DNA from: Didymodactylos carnosus
Lineage: Eukaryota; Rotifera; Eurotatoria; Philodinida; Philodinidae
NCBI GenBank assembly: GCA_905250885.1
Contig: CAJNOQ010000497.1
Span: forward strand, 1 to 48,935
Direction: 5' to 3'
Length of the DNA: 48,935 bases
Made by a program: the position numbers and the translations under genes. The notes under the pieces are model-generated. The model was not told the origin of the DNA and ran no database searches. It worked only from the letters and a program-made list of their open reading frames with translations. Below are positions 46,249-48,935 of this stretch, piece by piece; positions within the stretch are counted from its first letter, which is position 1, and each line of letters begins with the position of its first letter.

Positions 46249-48935
46249 ACTTTGTAAAATGTGTGCATGTATATTATTTTATTATCATCATCAATCGATT
46301 CTGTTAAGTATAAGGTCGCCATCAAAAATTCTAAGAAAAATGATTTCTAAAGTTAAACTTGTGTTCTTATATTCATTCTCTCTTGGTATTTTATACGTCT
46401 TCTTTCCAGTTTTATGTTCTTGCAGATGTTGCAGTATGATTTTCTAAATAATTATTTCAAGCAAGGAAAACGTGTCTTAATTCTTTTTTGTATAATAAGT
46501 AACGTAAGAAAATAAACGTCAACATTATTTCGTTGGTATTGTGATGACAGAGATATTTGGTTTGGATCATCATAAAAAACTATTTGCTATCGAATCGTCA
46601 AACATTGATATCAATATGAATCTGACTTAGAACACGGAAAAATTTCCGTTTAGTATTTGTTTGTAAATGAATATTCATCTTGTTTGCACTACTCGAAATT
46701 GTGCTCTTTATCAAATATGTTTGAGAAGTTGATTACATTGATTCTCGTTCTTATGTATTGCAAGACATGTTTTTTTAGAAGAAAAAGTACAATATATACG
46801 TTACAAATACATATTTATCCGGATGGGTGTGTCTGTAGGGAAGATCACCCTCCCTCCCCAATAATCATAATAATACAGATATCGCTGAATCTTGTATGTT
46901 TTTATTTTTGTACTAGAAAGGCTGATAGAAGAGTGTAAGAGCCAACAAATTTACCATCACTTGAGGACCTATTCTGTATACGGCAGATGTCACATGCGCA
47001 AAATACGTATATTTTTTTCGTTTTAAGTGTTATCCAAAAAAGTTCTGGTCAAATTCTGCTCTTTGTACACAAGAAAAAGGGTGCCCTATAGGGTTGTCTT
47101 TGTCTTATCATTGACCCGTATCTCGTGAAGTTCTCAAAAAAAAATCTTTCTCGCAAGACTCGTCCCATGAGGAATCACGAAGATCCGCGTCTATCGCTCA
47201 CCTCTGCTTGATGTATATAGGAGATAGATATTAGCAGTAGTTGATGTAAGAGATCAAAAAAGTAGAAAGAACAGAAAAAATTATAAAATTTGATCGTGTA
47301 ATACGAAAAGTTAGAACTTAGGGCAATCCAAAAGTAGTGGAGGAGGTACTTTATTTCTGTATAGAAAGCTTGAGAAAAGTTTCTTTATATACAGCGATAG
47401 TAAAAACAATGCTCTATTTTTCTGTGATATTGATAAAAAAATTAATTGTAGTTTATTTATAAACTATATTTAAAATTTGATAACTAACCGCTTTTGTAAG
47501 ATGCACGTAATACAAACTTGCAGTGGAATTTGTTTTCGACTTTATTATACATATTCGGATTCAGCTCAACGAGCTGCTCACGAATATCACCTTCCCAGTC
47601 CAAAAAAATCTTTTCTTCATGTTGAAAAACTCAAAATACTAGGAGAGTCTCAAAAACACGAAAATTTTTCGTTTTAAGAAAAAGGCTTGTGTTTTTTTTT
47701 TTTGAAGTATCATGGAAACATGAGCTTACTATATTTGGACTAATATAAAGAGAAAGTTTCAGCAAGCGTTCTAAAAAGGGAAAATACTCAAACAAAAATA
47801 AGAAAAGAAAGAATACAATCGAATCTAAAGAAATCGGTCATTCACTAAGAAAATTGTTCTACATTCAAATACTTTTGGTTTATATTTTACATCGTTAATC
47901 AAATCTTCATGACTTGCACATGCTAATAAGCTTTCTTTTATTCATTCTCGTTTCCAGTTCGATTTTCAGATTCGCTAATGATACATAAACCATTAGTTGC
48001 ATATTATTGATCAAATTCTGTCGTCTTGATACAACGTGCTGTCTCTGTCTTTCTTTTCCACCATTTCCGAGAAAAAAACTTTAGTTTTCTTTAATTTTAT
48101 TTTGTTCATTTCTTTCTCTATGCGGTAAGCTTCCAGATCATTATTTCTTTTATAATAAATAATAATTTTCCTCTCTTTCTCGTTCGCTAACAGTTATGTA
48201 TAGATACTCGATGTACAGGTGACATTATTCTTTGAGAACACTATTAACAGCAAACAATATTTCCAAATGATGTGAAATACAAACAGTTTTTCGATAGAAC
48301 AAGGAAAAGTCATCATGTGCATTTCAACAGAAATCTAAAGAAATATTGAAGATATAGATGCAGCTCCTAGCGTGGTTAAGAAATTATCAATCAATTCAGT
48401 TTCAGATGAACCTGTTTCACTAGTATATTTATTTTACTCAAATCACTTTTCATTTAGTAATACACCTTTGAAGTTATAAGTTAAGTTAGGTTGTAGGTTG
48501 TATTTTAATTTTCTTCGATTTCTTACTACTTTTGCGCAAGCGAAATCTCTTTCTAATTTTCAGTCATCCACGTCCTAATTCTTTGAAAGGCAAGACTTCT
48601 TGAAAGACTCAATGACCTGTATGTTTACTTTTGTCAAATATGTGTGTAACGTTCTGTGGATTGAAAACATCAAATGGGTCTAATTTATTCAAATCTGAAG
48701 ACAAGAGTTATGTACAATTCTTTGACGCGAAAAAGATTAAAAATTGTTTATAAATATTCAATAGGCAATCGATTAATTACCGTAACTCTGTTTTCAGATA
48801 AAGCTCACGCCAACGAGGAAATATTTTGATAGTTGAACAATAAAAGTTAGGCAAAATATTAGACAACATTGAACTAACTAAATATACATAAACTGAGTTA
48901 CATGCGGCTCGGTATTGTACCAATTTGTCTTTGAT
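46249..48935. other. non-coding region at the right edge
   Basis: No gene recognised. AATAAA at about 46511-46516 is a candidate CHMP1 polyadenylation signal. The open frames at 46657-46938 and 47477-47677 show no protein-like content. Pyrimidine-rich AT sequence dominates to the end. Confidence 0.5.

Noticed and set aside
1..48935. CRISPR array, phage or bacterial defence system
   Set aside because: No regularly spaced direct repeats with unique spacers are present, and all clear genes are intron-bearing animal genes.

Overview
This window looks like nuclear DNA of a small, AT-rich animal genome. The genes have GT-AG introns, mostly 53-115 bp, with conserved splice signals. They encode clearly metazoan proteins: a contactin with an N-terminal C-type lectin domain, eukaryotic glycyl-tRNA synthetase, PGAP1 and CHMP1. 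A degraded mitochondrial cox1 copy reads best with TGA as Trp. The very short introns, high AT content and many small fold-back repeats fit a rotifer (perhaps a bdelloid), but that placement is inference. There is no CRISPR array, operon or prokaryotic gene structure.

Layout. 1-1758: AT-rich non-coding DNA with a repeated palindromic motif. 1759-6360 (-): complete 13-exon GPI-anchored contactin. 6361-8901: non-coding DNA with a 336-bp terminal-inverted-repeat (TIR) element. 8902-10014 (-): two-exon gene for a basic, low-complexity protein with a possible winged-helix C-terminal part. 10015-13900: non-coding DNA with a near-perfect 126-bp palindrome, a second inverted-repeat element, a ~1-kb array of CACGYGTG-type palindromes and a tRNA-like relic. 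About 13920-14960 (-): nuclear mitochondrial insertion (NUMT) with a broken cox1. 16472-17132 (+): Gly/Pro/Phe/Asn-rich protein whose ATG is split by an intron. 17175-18419 (-): single-exon secreted serpin, tail to tail with it. 21510-26914 (-): one six-exon gene for a 1367-residue Ser-rich protein of unknown function. 29296-31989 (-): complete 12-exon glycyl-tRNA synthetase. About 32620-33983 (-): intron-containing, truncated alanyl-tRNA synthetase pseudogene carrying a 198-bp insertion. 34000-39600: non-coding DNA with several fold-back elements. 39627-42641 (+): complete four-exon PGAP1. 45522-46248 (+): complete three-exon CHMP1. 46249-48935: no gene recognised.

The splice models for contactin (1266 aa), glycyl-tRNA synthetase (686 aa), PGAP1 (922 aa), CHMP1 (198 aa) and the large Ser-rich protein (1367 aa) each stay in frame across every junction. 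The genes look like ordinary housekeeping and cell-surface genes placed side by side. The one functional link is that PGAP1 remodels GPI anchors and contactin ends in a GPI-anchor signal. The most unusual material is in the repeats, the NUMT, the interrupted synthetase relic, the split start codon and the 24-nt exon of contactin.
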